Shown piece by piece: positions 17,481 to 24,234 of a DNA stretch of 64,000 nucleotides (its first letter is position 1; each line of letters starts with the position of its first letter). Under the pieces are notes generated by a model that saw only the letters and a list, made by a program, of their open reading frames with translations, was not told where the DNA came from and searched no databases. The DNA lies in NCBI RefSeq assembly GCF_003015185.1, contig NZ_CP027860.1, positions 1,488,001-1,552,000 of the forward strand, written 5' to 3'. The position numbers and the translations under genes were made by a program. This DNA is from Ahniella affigens. Lineage in GTDB: Bacteria > Pseudomonadota > Gammaproteobacteria > Xanthomonadales > Ahniellaceae.

Positions 17481-19004
17481 ATGAAACGCATTGCATCACT
17501 TCTGTTCACGGCCGCAGTCTCTGCGGTGAGTCTGACTGGCTGCGTCGTCTACGACGGCTACGGGTACTACGAAGACGACTACTACGGCGATGACCACTAC
17601 GACTCGTACGATTCGTATCGGCCGGCACGCAGCTATGGTCCGTCTTACAGCACAACCATCCGCTACTCGAACTACAGCCCTGACTATATCTACTGGTCGG
17701 GCTACTACTCGGCGCTGTGGCCGACCTACCGCTACTACTACGATCCCATTTTCTGTCCGGATTTCTATTACGGCGTCACGTACTTCCCGGTCAGCTATTT
17801 CGGGATTCATTACTCGCGCTATCAGTGGCCGTACTACCACGCGTATTCGCCGTATCGATACAGCTACTACGATAACTACTACGACTGGCGCTGGCGCCGG
17901 TCGGGTCGGGGCTACTACGACAACTACAACAACTATCCGAGCTATGCGCAGCATCGGTTTGGTAGTGCCCGCAACGAGTCCGAGCGCATCGCCGCGTACA
18001 CCGGCATGGACCGCTACCGCGGCCTGGCGTCGCCGGGCGTGCAGGCACAGCCGTACGATCGCTCGCATGTGTTTGGCTGGCGCAACGATGGCGTCCAGGG
18101 CCACTATCCGGACACGTCTTCGGGTCCGCGGCCTTACTTCCAGCAGGCCAATGTCGATCCGATGGACTGGCGCGTCAACCCGCCTGGCGGTCGTGGTTAC
18201 GACGTTCGCGGCCAGGATGTACGTGGCCAGGGCATGCGGGGTCAAGACGTGCGCGGGCAAGACGTGCGCGGCAACGGCTCGGTGGGTCGCTATTCCGGAG
18301 GTGCTTACAACGAGTCGACGCAAATCCAGCGCCAATCCGGTGGCTGGCGCGAACCGGCCAACGAAAATACCGAGCGCCCGGGCTTTAGCGGCGACCGCGG
18401 CAACGTTGGCAACCTGCCACAAGGACAGGGGACGAATCCGCGCAGCAACTGGCGCGAACCACCACAGCGTGAGTCGGGCTGGGTGAGCGAAGCGCCACCA
18501 ATGCGCCAGCCAAGCCAGATTCAGCGCGAGAGCAGCCCGCGTTTCGAGCAGCCAGAGCAACGGTTTGAACGTGGCGGGAATCGCTTCGAGCGCAGCGAGC
18601 CTTCGACTTGGCCGAGTCAGCGTACGGAACAGCCGCAGGTTGAGCGCTATGAAATGCCGCAGCGATCTGAACCGCGATTCGAACGTTCCGAGCCTCGCTA
18701 TGAAGCCCCCCAGCGCTCTGAGCCGCGTTTTGAGATGCCGCAGCGTTCTGAGCCGCGATTCGAGCGTTCGGAGCCGCGGTTCGAAGCGCCGCAACGTTCG
18801 GAGCCGCGCTTCGAAATGCCACAACGGTCAGAACCGCGATTCGAGCGCTCGGAGCCACGCTTTGAGGCCCCACAACGCTCCGAACCGCGCTTTGAAGCGC
18901 CGCAGCGTTCAGAGCCTAGTTTCGAGCGATCGTCGAATGACGATGGCGGCAGCGCCCGGCAGGAATCGATGCGCATGAGCCGCGGTGACGACCGCGAGCA
19001 GTAA
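17481..19004 (+). CDS. Tyr-rich lipoprotein with a C-terminal PQRSEPRFE repeat domain
   Basis: The protein has 507 residues from ATG 17481. The N-terminus MKRIASLLFTAAVSAVSLTGC is a lipoprotein signal with Cys21. Residues about 22-160 are extraordinarily rich in Tyr and Asp (YDGYGYYEDDYYGDDHYDSYDSY and onward, to YYDNYYDWRWRR). A middle part contains VRGQD repeats (residues about 235-262). The last about 110 residues are tandem PQRSEPRFE and RSEPRFE units in a roughly 27-residue higher-order period. The sequence has the look of a disordered, charged surface or envelope protein. I recognise no enzymatic domain. A 442-codon frame on the opposite strand is a codon-bias shadow. Confidence 0.8.
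   Translation: MKRIASLLFTAAVSAVSLTGCVVYDGYGYYEDDYYGDDHYDSYDSYRPARSYGPSYSTTIRYSNYSPDYIYWSGYYSALWPTYRYYYDPIFCPDFYYGVTYFPVSYFGIHYSRYQWPYYHAYSPYRYSYYDNYYDWRWRRSGRGYYDNYNNYPSYAQHRFGSARNESERIAAYTGMDRYRGLASPGVQAQPYDRSHVFGWRNDGVQGHYPDTSSGPRPYFQQANVDPMDWRVNPPGGRGYDVRGQDVRGQGMRGQDVRGQDVRGNGSVGRYSGGAYNESTQIQRQSGGWREPANENTERPGFSGDRGNVGNLPQGQGTNPRSNWREPPQRESGWVSEAPPMRQPSQIQRESSPRFEQPEQRFERGGNRFERSEPSTWPSQRTEQPQVERYEMPQRSEPRFERSEPRYEAPQRSEPRFEMPQRSEPRFERSEPRFEAPQRSEPRFEMPQRSEPRFERSEPRFEAPQRSEPRFEAPQRSEPSFERSSNDDGGSARQESMRMSRGDDREQ
18652..18936 (+). repeat. Coding tandem repeat (PQRSEPRFE units)
   Basis: About ten units of RSEPRF-coding sequence alternate in a higher-order pattern of about 81 bp. Near-identity of units suggests copy-number change by slippage or unequal recombination. 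Confidence 0.8.
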
Positions 19005-19025
19005 GCGGCGGCATCGTGGGTGGTC

Positions 19026-19060
19026 ACACAGCGCGCCTTTCGGGGCGCGTTGTGTTTTGT
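19026..19060 (+). terminator. Rho-independent terminator of the Tyr-rich lipoprotein gene
   Basis: A 12-bp stem (19026-19037 with 19044-19055) with a 6-nt loop is followed by TTTTGT, 21 nt after the stop. Confidence 0.8.
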
Positions 19061-19095
19061 AACTGGAGCAGTTCAGCGCTGTGACGCGTTAGGGA

Positions 19096-19241
19096 GCCTC
19101 TGAACAAGTTCAGAGGCGATGCGGGCCAGGGATGGCCCGCCCAGAATCAAGTACGCAAGTGCTTGATTCTGGAGCCATGAGTCCGGACAAGTGCCGGACT
19201 CATGGCGGGTCTGAAAGTCCAGGATGGACTTATTCAGACCC
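19096..19241. repeat. Five consecutive hairpins (structured intergenic element)
   Basis: Five back-to-back inverted repeats fill 146 bp. They are 19096-19117 (10-bp arms), 19121-19140 (8 bp, loop GGGA), 19141-19172 (11-bp arms extendable to a GCAA tetraloop), 19174-19206 (13 bp) and 19207-19241 (9 + 5 bp with a 2-nt bulge). A shortened, inverted, degenerate relative lies at 20152-20255. An 89-codon frame through it is not considered a gene. Confidence 0.85.
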
Positions 19242-19341
19242 TCCTTAGTGCGGTGCTCCGAAACGTACTCGAATGAACGGCTCGCCTTGCCTTGACTCGA
19301 AGTGCTGCCCAATTTGCGGCAAGCAAATTCGGGACACGCCA

Positions 19342-19875
19342 CTAGTCGGGCGACATCATGGCGAGGTAGTGCAAGTAGGTGCGGCGCATCTCGTCACTGT
19401 AAGCACACAGAGTAATGGCGCCATTGAATCGGTTTTGCCGGAGTGCCAGTAGGCATTCCTCAACCGCAATCGCGCAGGCGGCATCCGACGGAAAGCCAAA
19501 AACGCCGCAGGAAATTGCCGGAAGCGCGAGCGACTTCAGGTCGTGCTGACGTGCCAGCGCAAAGCACGCACGATAGGTTTTGGCCAGCCGCATGTCCTCG
19601 CCGTGATCGCCGCCACGCCAGACAGGCCCGACTGTGTGAATCACGTAACGGGCAGGCAGCGCGAATCCCGGCGTCATTCTGGCTTCGCCTGTGGGGCAGC
19701 GCACACCCGGGCGGATCTCGGGAAACTTGATACAGGCCTCGATGAGCGCATGCCCCGCCGCGGCGTGAATTGCACCATCCACGCCGCCGCCACCGAGCAG
19801 CGATTCATTGGCAGCATTGACGATGGCGTCGACCGCCAATGTCGTGATGTCTGCATGAATGATCGCAATGCTCAC
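19342..19875 (-). CDS. Macrodomain protein (O-acetyl-ADP-ribose deacetylase, YmdB-like)
   Basis: The protein has 177 residues from a GTG at 19875, chosen because AGGAG sits just upstream; the open frame continues but lacks support. The fold is a compact macrodomain: [33 protein letters not shown] holds the catalytic Asn and Asp and the Gly-rich ADP-ribose loop. It is followed by [10 protein letters not shown] and [19 protein letters not shown] for the distal ribose/diphosphate site. It hydrolyses O-acetyl-ADP-ribose or removes ADP-ribose from macromolecules. It is divergent from thiS with about 58 bp between starts and lies between the two hairpin repeats. Confidence 0.92.
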   Translation of the reverse strand: MSIAIIHADITTLAVDAIVNAANESLLGGGGVDGAIHAAAGHALIEACIKFPEIRPGVRCPTGEARMTPGFALPARYVIHTVGPVWRGGDHGEDMRLAKTYRACFALARQHDLKSLALPAISCGVFGFPSDAACAIAVEECLLALRQNRFNGAITLCAYSDEMRRTYLHYLAMMSPD

Positions 19876-19933
19876 CGGTCTGGTCTCCTGGTCGAATCCC
19901 GCAAGGCAGAATCTAGCCGCTACAATGCCAAAC

Positions 19934-20134
19934 ATGAAGATCGAAGTGAATGGGCAAACCCGAGACGTTGCCGAAGCGGTGACCTTGATTGACGTGCTGA
20001 GCGCCGAAGGCCTGGCCGGGCGGCGCGTGGCCGTCGAGGTGAATCGTGAGCTCGTGCCGCGGAGCTTGCACGCGAGCCATATCCTCTGTGCTGGCGATCG
20101 CGTCGAGATCGTGCACGCGATGGGTGGCGGCTGA
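19934..20134 (+). CDS. thiS: Sulfur carrier protein ThiS
   Basis: The protein has 66 residues, the same as E. coli ThiS. It has a ubiquitin-like fold pattern ([20 protein letters not shown]), the conserved [13 protein letters not shown] strand, and a C-terminal diglycine (HAMGGG). The terminal Gly would be adenylated and thiocarboxylated to donate sulfur for the thiazole of thiamine. A second ATG at 19925 is possible. TACAAT at 19921-19926 could be a -10 box very close to the start, which would give a very short leader. No thiG or other thi gene is adjacent, and no TPP riboswitch is visible upstream. It is therefore an orphan within this window. Confidence 0.92.
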   Translation: MKIEVNGQTRDVAEAVTLIDVLSAEGLAGRRVAVEVNRELVPRSLHASHILCAGDRVEIVHAMGGG

Positions 20135-20151
20135 CCGCGCCGGCTCAGGCG

Positions 20152-20255
20152 GGCCTGCATATGTCCATGCTGGACTTTCAGATGTGCGCTGAGCCCGGCA
20201 CGTGTCCGGACCCATCGCCCGTATTGGCTCTGAACGTGTTCAGAGTCTCCCTAAG
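20152..20255. repeat. Degenerate inverted copy of the multi-hairpin element
   Basis: Read on the minus strand, this aligns with the 19096-19241 element. It retains hairpins 1, 4 and 5 in imperfect form (TCTGAAC..GTTCAGA and a GTCCGG-type stem) and lacks hairpins 2 and 3. It lies directly after thiS and reaches the end of the next, convergent gene. Confidence 0.65.
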
Positions 20256-20880
20256 GCGATTTTGGTTCGAGCTGGCGCTGATGCAGCCAGCCGAGCAGCA
20301 ACTGCGCGAGTAGCGATCCAGAGAGCGCCAGGAACATGTCCCATTGCGTGTCCCAGATGTCGCCCTGGGTGGCGAGGAACGCATCGGCACGACCGCCCAT
20401 GATCACCGCGGCCCACCATTCGAGAAACTCGAAGAACGCGCTGAACGCCAAGCAGCAACTGGCAACCAGATAGACCAGCCAACCCCCAGGCCGCAGCGGC
20501 GTTTTGCGGAGCAGCAGCTCGCGGCCAATGATGGCCGGCACAAACCCTTGCATGAAATGCCCCAGGCGGTCGTAGTGATTTCGGGACAGATCGAACGTGT
20601 GCTGCACCCATTCGCCAATAGGCACTTCCGCATAGGTGTAGTGGCCGCCCACACACAGGACGCTGGCATGAAGCAACAACAGCCAGCACAGCAGCCGCGT
20701 CAGCGGAAAGCGCGACCAGCAGACGATGATCAACGGCAGTCCAACCATCACCCAGACGGTTTCGAGCACCCAGGTCAACCGATCCGTCGGGGCAATCCCC
20801 GACCAGATCAGCACGGCCAAAGTCAGCCCGATCAGTGTCAGGCGCTCGGCTTTAGGGAAGGGGCGGGCAGTCAGAGTCAT
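20251..20880 (-). CDS. YjdF-like (DUF2238) integral membrane protein
   Basis: The protein has 209 residues from ATG 20880. It has about six membrane helices (LTLIGLTLAVLIWSGI, TVWVMVGLPLIIVCW, LLCWLLLLHASVLCVGG, and so on). Conserved polar motifs of the family follow: GGHYTYAEVPIGEW, SRNHYDRLGHFMQGFVPA, ELLLRKTPL, FFEFLEWW and GDIWDTQWDMFLALSG. The function of the family is unknown. Clustered His/Asp/Glu residues in the membrane suggest metal binding or catalysis, but this is inference. It is convergent with thiS. The frame is open upstream into the repeat region, without a better start. Confidence 0.85.
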   Translation of the reverse strand: MTLTARPFPKAERLTLIGLTLAVLIWSGIAPTDRLTWVLETVWVMVGLPLIIVCWSRFPLTRLLCWLLLLHASVLCVGGHYTYAEVPIGEWVQHTFDLSRNHYDRLGHFMQGFVPAIIGRELLLRKTPLRPGGWLVYLVASCCLAFSAFFEFLEWWAAVIMGGRADAFLATQGDIWDTQWDMFLALSGSLLAQLLLGWLHQRQLEPKSP

Positions 20881-21103
20881 CGCAATCACCAACCATCGCC
20901 GCAATCCGGCACGAGCCGAGCATAGCGGCGAATCAGCAGCGATCAACGCCGCGCATCGCGGGCAAATGGGCGAGCCGTGTGCTTGGTTCGGGCAATCGGC
21001 CCTCTCATCAAACACGCCGTAACCCATTAGGTTTTGGGAACCAATAATTTGCGGGCGAGGAAGCGCTCCCTCTCCCACGCGAGTGGGAGAGGGCTGGGGA
21101 GAG

Positions 21104-21303
21104 GGCTACTTGCCACACTGTGCCGTCGTAAAAATCGCGCATTGTCGCTGACAGATTGATGAGCGAATCAGCGCACCAAAGGGGCGGCTGGATTCCCACC
21201 CGAGTGGAAGCGGGCTTTGGAGTGGGCTACTTGCCACACAGTGCCGTCGTAAAAATCGCGCATCGTCGCTGACAGTTTGATGCGCGAATCAGCGCACCAA
21301 TTG
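21104..21303. repeat. Tandem direct repeat, about 123-bp period, two copies
   Basis: The segment 21104-21180 recurs at 21227-21303 with only a few substitutions (GCTACTTGCCACAC, GTGCCGTCGTAAAAATCGCG, GCGAATCAGCGCACCAA). Each copy is preceded by a related GTGGGAGAGGGC or GTGGAAGCGGGC stretch. Confidence 0.85.
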
Positions 21304-21395
21304 GGCGGCTGGACGCCCAAAAAAGAACGGGGCGGCTGGACGCCCACCAAAAGGCACAAGACTTGCCGCAAGCGCGCTTTGATACGAGGATTCTT

Positions 21396-21462
21396 GTGAG
21401 AGCGGCTTCAGCCGCGGACGAATCGCGGCAAGCTCGATTCGGGCCTGTAGGCTCGCCCGCGG
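21396..21462. repeat. Single degenerate GCGGCTTCAGCCGC/GGGCCTGTAGGC repeat
   Basis: This is one copy of the family that forms dense arrays at 36504-36757 and 49085-49868. Confidence 0.65.
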
Positions 21463-21537
21463 CATGTCAACTCATCTATCACCGCAATCCCCTGCCATCC
21501 CATTCAGCCAAAAGCCCAGTGCTGATACGCTTCCGAA

Positions 21538-22182
21538 ATGAGCATCAAACCCGACCTCTCCCGCCTGTTGCCGCGCTTGCAACGTGGCCTCGATCAGCTG
21601 CAACTGAACCTGGATGCCACGGCGCAACAACGTCTGATTCACTACCTAGAACTACTCGCATTCTGGAACCAGGCCTATAACCTGAGTGCCATCCGCGATC
21701 CAGACGAGATGCTCAGCAAGCATCTGCTTGACTCCCTCGCGATGGCACCACATTGGCACTCTGACGCGATCGCCGATATGGGCGCTGGCGCCGGCCTGCC
21801 CGGAATCCCATTGGCAATCGTCTACCCCGAGCGCCGCGTCTTCGTCATTGAATCAAATGGCAAGAAAGCCCGCTTCATGCGCGAATGCCAACGTCAACTC
21901 GGTCTGTCCGGCTTGCAAGTCGAAGAACGCCGCGCCGAGGCATTCCAGCCCATCATCAAGGTGCAAAGCGCCACCGCTCGCGCTTTGGCCGTGCTATCCC
22001 AACTCTGCGATTGGTGTCGTCCTTGGCTTGCTGAAGGGGGCGAACTGTTGGCAATGAAAGGCCCGGCATTCGACGCCGAACTGAAAGCCTTGCCGAAGGA
22101 TTTCCGACACGACCAAACGTGGACTCTCGCGGTGCCCGAGCTGGACGGCGAGCGCTACCTGGTGCGTTTGATCAGAAACTGA
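21538..22182 (+). CDS. rsmG: 16S rRNA (guanine-527-N7)-methyltransferase RsmG
   Basis: The protein has 214 residues and the family length. The N-terminal helix LLAFWNQAYNLSAIRDPDEM and HLLDSLAMAPH are conserved. The SAM-binding motif IADMGAGAGLPGIPLAIVYP lies at about 78-97, and VIESNGKKARFMREC and EERRAEAF complete the Rossmann core. It methylates N7 of G527 in 16S rRNA; loss gives low-level streptomycin resistance. It usually precedes parAB. Here the 6-kb element inserted into tRNA-Thr starts 33 bp downstream and separates it from whatever followed. Confidence 0.95.
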   Translation: MSIKPDLSRLLPRLQRGLDQLQLNLDATAQQRLIHYLELLAFWNQAYNLSAIRDPDEMLSKHLLDSLAMAPHWHSDAIADMGAGAGLPGIPLAIVYPERRVFVIESNGKKARFMRECQRQLGLSGLQVEERRAEAFQPIIKVQSATARALAVLSQLCDWCRPWLAEGGELLAMKGPAFDAELKALPKDFRHDQTWTLAVPELDGERYLVRLIRN

Positions 22183-22190
22183 TCACGTCG

Positions 22191-22206
22191 GCGAGCCAGG
22201 GCTCGC
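22191..22206. terminator. Short GC hairpin between rsmG and the element
   Basis: GCGAGCC pairs with GGCTCGC. On the minus strand it sits just past the distal tRNA-end repeat, so it was probably the original tRNA-Thr terminator; it could also serve rsmG. Confidence 0.45.
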
Positions 22207-22214
22207 AAAGAAGA

Positions 22215-22238
22215 TGGTGCCGAAACCCAGACTCGAAC
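22215..22238. other. Distal attachment repeat of element 2
   Basis: This 24-bp copy of the tRNA-Thr 3' end (from CCA through the T-arm) is identical to 28264-28287 and in the same orientation. The 5' part of the tRNA is absent. Confidence 0.9.
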
Positions 22239-22292
22239 GAATTGGTAATGATCCTATTAGCAATGAATTCGGGCATGATTTATTGACCTACG

Positions 22293-22312
22293 TACCCCCA
22301 AAAATACCCCCA
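22293..22312. promoter_or_regulatory. Paired TACCCCCA arm-type sites, distal end
   Basis: TACCCCCA occurs at 22293 and 22305 (12-bp spacing), each followed by AAAA. It mirrors the pairs near the integrase and in element 1. The rest of 22239-22528 holds no visible gene. Confidence 0.6.
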
Positions 22313-22528
22313 AAAATCGGTCATTGGCTCCACACATTCCCATTCCCTTGGATCGACCGAGATTTCAGACGAACATGCGCGCGATGCAGGCAAGGATGGT
22401 AGAAAGAGGGTAAGGCTAAGTGATCTGATCGCTACAGGTGACCTACGCAGTTGGAGTTGTCAAAGCTAGTCTGATTCGGTCTGGTTGATTTGATTGAGAT
22501 CGCCTGTCAAAGGATGAATGGGGGCAGA

Positions 22529-23266
22529 ATGCAACGTTCGAACAGGGTTTGGTTGTTGCTCACGATACTGGGTGGAGCCGTGTTTGTATTCTTGGTGGGT
22601 TTCTTCACAGGCAAGCTTTTGGAGCCGTTCGAAAATTGGTTGAATGGCCTACGTCCGGTACAAGCAATTTTTGCATTCGCTAATGCTGTCTATTGGCCTC
22701 TTGCCTTTTACGTTGCAAGCGTACTTCTCGCGTATGAACTTGGGGCCAAAGAAAAAGGGTCGAGGCCAACGTTCGAACTTGTCAGTCTAGTCCACTACAA
22801 GAATTCAGATGGAGCATTTTGCAACTTGCTTGTTGCGAACCATGGAGCGCCAGCTAGCAACTTTCGTGTGAAGGTCCTTGGACTTCATCGAGTCCATGAT
22901 GGGTTCCAGCCAAATCTAGCCGGGGCTTTTCCCTTTGCGTTGATGACCCACGCGCGCGGCGGAGTCCAGCCATTGGCGAGTTTTCATCTTGGGAGTGGGG
23001 AGTCAACACAAGTAGCGCTTTGCAGAATCGATTTTGCGCTGAATGCACTTGTCATCGACCCTCAAGTCGGCGTACCAATCACGATCTTCGATTCTTCCGC
23101 TGAAGGCTATGCTGTAACCGTAGGGCTCTTTGGTGACACTTCATCCGAACGTGCAATTGTTCTGGAGATCAAGGGTCGAACAATAGACGCAAGAATCCTT
23201 AGCGAATCTGAATTTGGATCAATGAAAGCTAGATGGTCGCGCATTGCCGACAGCAAGAAGCTATGA
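22529..23266 (+). CDS. Two-helix membrane protein with a C-terminal beta-rich domain, cargo gene
   Basis: The protein has 245 residues from ATG 22529, preceded by GGGGGC; two earlier in-frame starts lack a good site. Two membrane helices (LLLTILGGAVFVFLVGFF and FANAVYWPLAFYVASVLLAY) precede a domain of about 160 residues that looks beta-rich (FELVSLVHYKNSDGAFCNLLVANHGAPASNFRVKVLGL and onward). That pattern reminds me of an immunoglobulin-like sandwich. I do not recognise the family. The next gene, an Mrr-like nuclease, starts 64 bp downstream on the same strand. The low GC and end-of-element position mark both as cargo. A sensor or anchor for the nuclease is speculative. Confidence 0.7.
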   Translation: MQRSNRVWLLLTILGGAVFVFLVGFFTGKLLEPFENWLNGLRPVQAIFAFANAVYWPLAFYVASVLLAYELGAKEKGSRPTFELVSLVHYKNSDGAFCNLLVANHGAPASNFRVKVLGLHRVHDGFQPNLAGAFPFALMTHARGGVQPLASFHLGSGESTQVALCRIDFALNALVIDPQVGVPITIFDSSAEGYAVTVGLFGDTSSERAIVLEIKGRTIDARILSESEFGSMKARWSRIADSKKL

Positions 23267-23330
23267 AGCAAGACTAGGTGTCCCAAATTTGCATCCGCGT
23301 AAGATGCGCCGACTCCGACTTGAGGTAAAG

Positions 23331-23906
23331 ATGAAGGCTCACGACAAGTATGAAGAGTTTGTGACCCAGTTGCTCCGCGAAGTCTATTGCGTCGATGCGG
23401 CGAGAGGACGCACTTTTGTCGGGAAATCCACGGGCCGAAAAATCACAGTGGACGTTTCATTCGAGACAACTACCATTGGTGGCGCGAAGGTCTTGGTGGT
23501 CTTGGAATGCAAGCATTATAGGCGCCGGGTATCTGTCGGGCATGTCGAGTCTTTCAAAACACGCATTGAGGATATCGCCGCTCACAAGGGAATTATGGTG
23601 ACCACTGTCGGATATCAGTCTGGCACCGAGAAGGTTGCAGTGGCTCACGGTATAGGCCTCGCGCTACTTACACGCGATCCAAGGCCCGGGGAACTCCCTC
23701 TCCGCTACATTGTCGCGAGTTCGTCTCCCCATTTCGATCATGAACCCGAACCGACAAATGACCTTCTGCAAGGCAATATCGTAGGATTAGTTTCGAAAAG
23801 CGAAGCCGGGTTCCGATTCGACAGATTCTCGCAGCTCCTCGGGTTACTCATTGTTGACTTGAGCGCTCGCGCCACTAAAGAGTCCGGAAACACAACTGAG
23901 TCCTAG
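23331..23906 (+). CDS. Mrr-like restriction endonuclease-fold protein
   Basis: The protein has 191 residues from ATG 23331, preceded by GAGGTAAAG; the frame is open upstream into the previous gene. The N-terminal HDKYEEFVTQLLREVY helix is followed by an Mrr-type PD-(D/E)xK core: ITVDVSFE (Asp41), VLVVLECKHY (Glu59, Lys61), VGHVESFKTRI and GIMVTTVGYQSG. The conserved Gln of classical Mrr is not obvious. It should cleave DNA, possibly modified DNA, but the specificity is unknown. The C-terminal 75 residues are unassigned. It is paired with the upstream membrane protein gene, so a two-component defence cassette is a reasonable hypothesis. Confidence 0.82.
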   Translation: MKAHDKYEEFVTQLLREVYCVDAARGRTFVGKSTGRKITVDVSFETTTIGGAKVLVVLECKHYRRRVSVGHVESFKTRIEDIAAHKGIMVTTVGYQSGTEKVAVAHGIGLALLTRDPRPGELPLRYIVASSSPHFDHEPEPTNDLLQGNIVGLVSKSEAGFRFDRFSQLLGLLIVDLSARATKESGNTTES

Positions 23907-23927
23907 AGAGTTGGCTAACCGGGGCGG

Positions 23928-24134
23928 TCAATTGATCAGTTCGCAACCGTGAACCTGCGCTGCTCGCTTGAGCCAAAAGCGTGCGATGCAAGTCCCAGCC
24001 CGCTTGCTAACAGTGGACCGAACCCGGTCACCTATGGCTAGTCGGCGGTTGCGCTTCGTCGCCCCGTATCGGGCCGCGATGCGGGAGGACCCGGACCGAT
24101 TGACCAAACGGCTGCTGGCTTGCAGTGTGTTCAT
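23928..24134 (-). CDS. Small basic hypothetical protein
   Basis: The predicted product has 68 residues, very rich in Arg and Lys (RLVNRSGSSRIAARYGATKRNRR), with no family recognised. It is supported mainly by a strong GGGGGAA ribosome site 7 nt before the ATG at 24134 and by its position 74 bp after the primase gene in the same direction. It may be a small DNA-binding protein of the element, but it could be a chance frame. It is convergent with the Mrr-like gene, with only 21 bp between the two stops. Confidence 0.4.
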   Translation of the reverse strand: MNTLQASSRLVNRSGSSRIAARYGATKRNRRLAIGDRVRSTVSKRAGTCIARFWLKRAAQVHGCELIN

Positions 24135-24190
24135 TCGCAATTCCCCCTGCCTATCCTCATAGTGCCTTCTATTGCTATCTATATAGGGTT

Positions 24191-24234
24191 CCACCATTGG
24201 GACTATTCCTAGGCTCTGATAGTCCCGCTGGTGG
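24191..24234. other. Long imperfect stem-loop overlapping the primase 3' end
   Basis: CCACCA-TT-GGGACTAT (24191-24206) pairs with ATAGTCCC-GC-TGGTGG (24219-24234). The stem has 6 + 8 bp around a 2-nt internal loop, with a 12-nt apical loop. A further GGGACTAT lies at 24233-24240. There is no T-tract; replication or regulatory roles are possible. Confidence 0.6.

Larger units (their letters stand above)
20881..21537. other. Repeat-rich intergenic region
   Basis: This 657-bp region has no supported gene. It contains a GAGTGGGAGAGGGCTGGGGAGAGGG-type hairpin zone (from about 21060), a duplicated unit of about 123 bp (21104-21303) and one degenerate GCGGCTTCAGCCGC repeat (21396-21462). Confidence 0.6.

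Noticed and set aside
17496-18824. 442-codon open frame antisense to the Tyr-rich lipoprotein gene
   Set aside because: It is a mirror of biased codons and repeats; no ribosome site or family pattern.
18652-18936. Possible CRISPR-like repeat
   Set aside because: Repeats are in frame and encode PQRSEPRFE units of a protein; no unique spacers.
19073-19342. 89-codon frame on the minus strand
   Set aside because: It runs through the five-hairpin element; structure, not coding, explains the sequence.
22215-22290. Second tRNA-Thr gene
   Set aside because: Only the 24-bp 3' end is present; no anticodon or D-arm follows, so it is the distal att copy.
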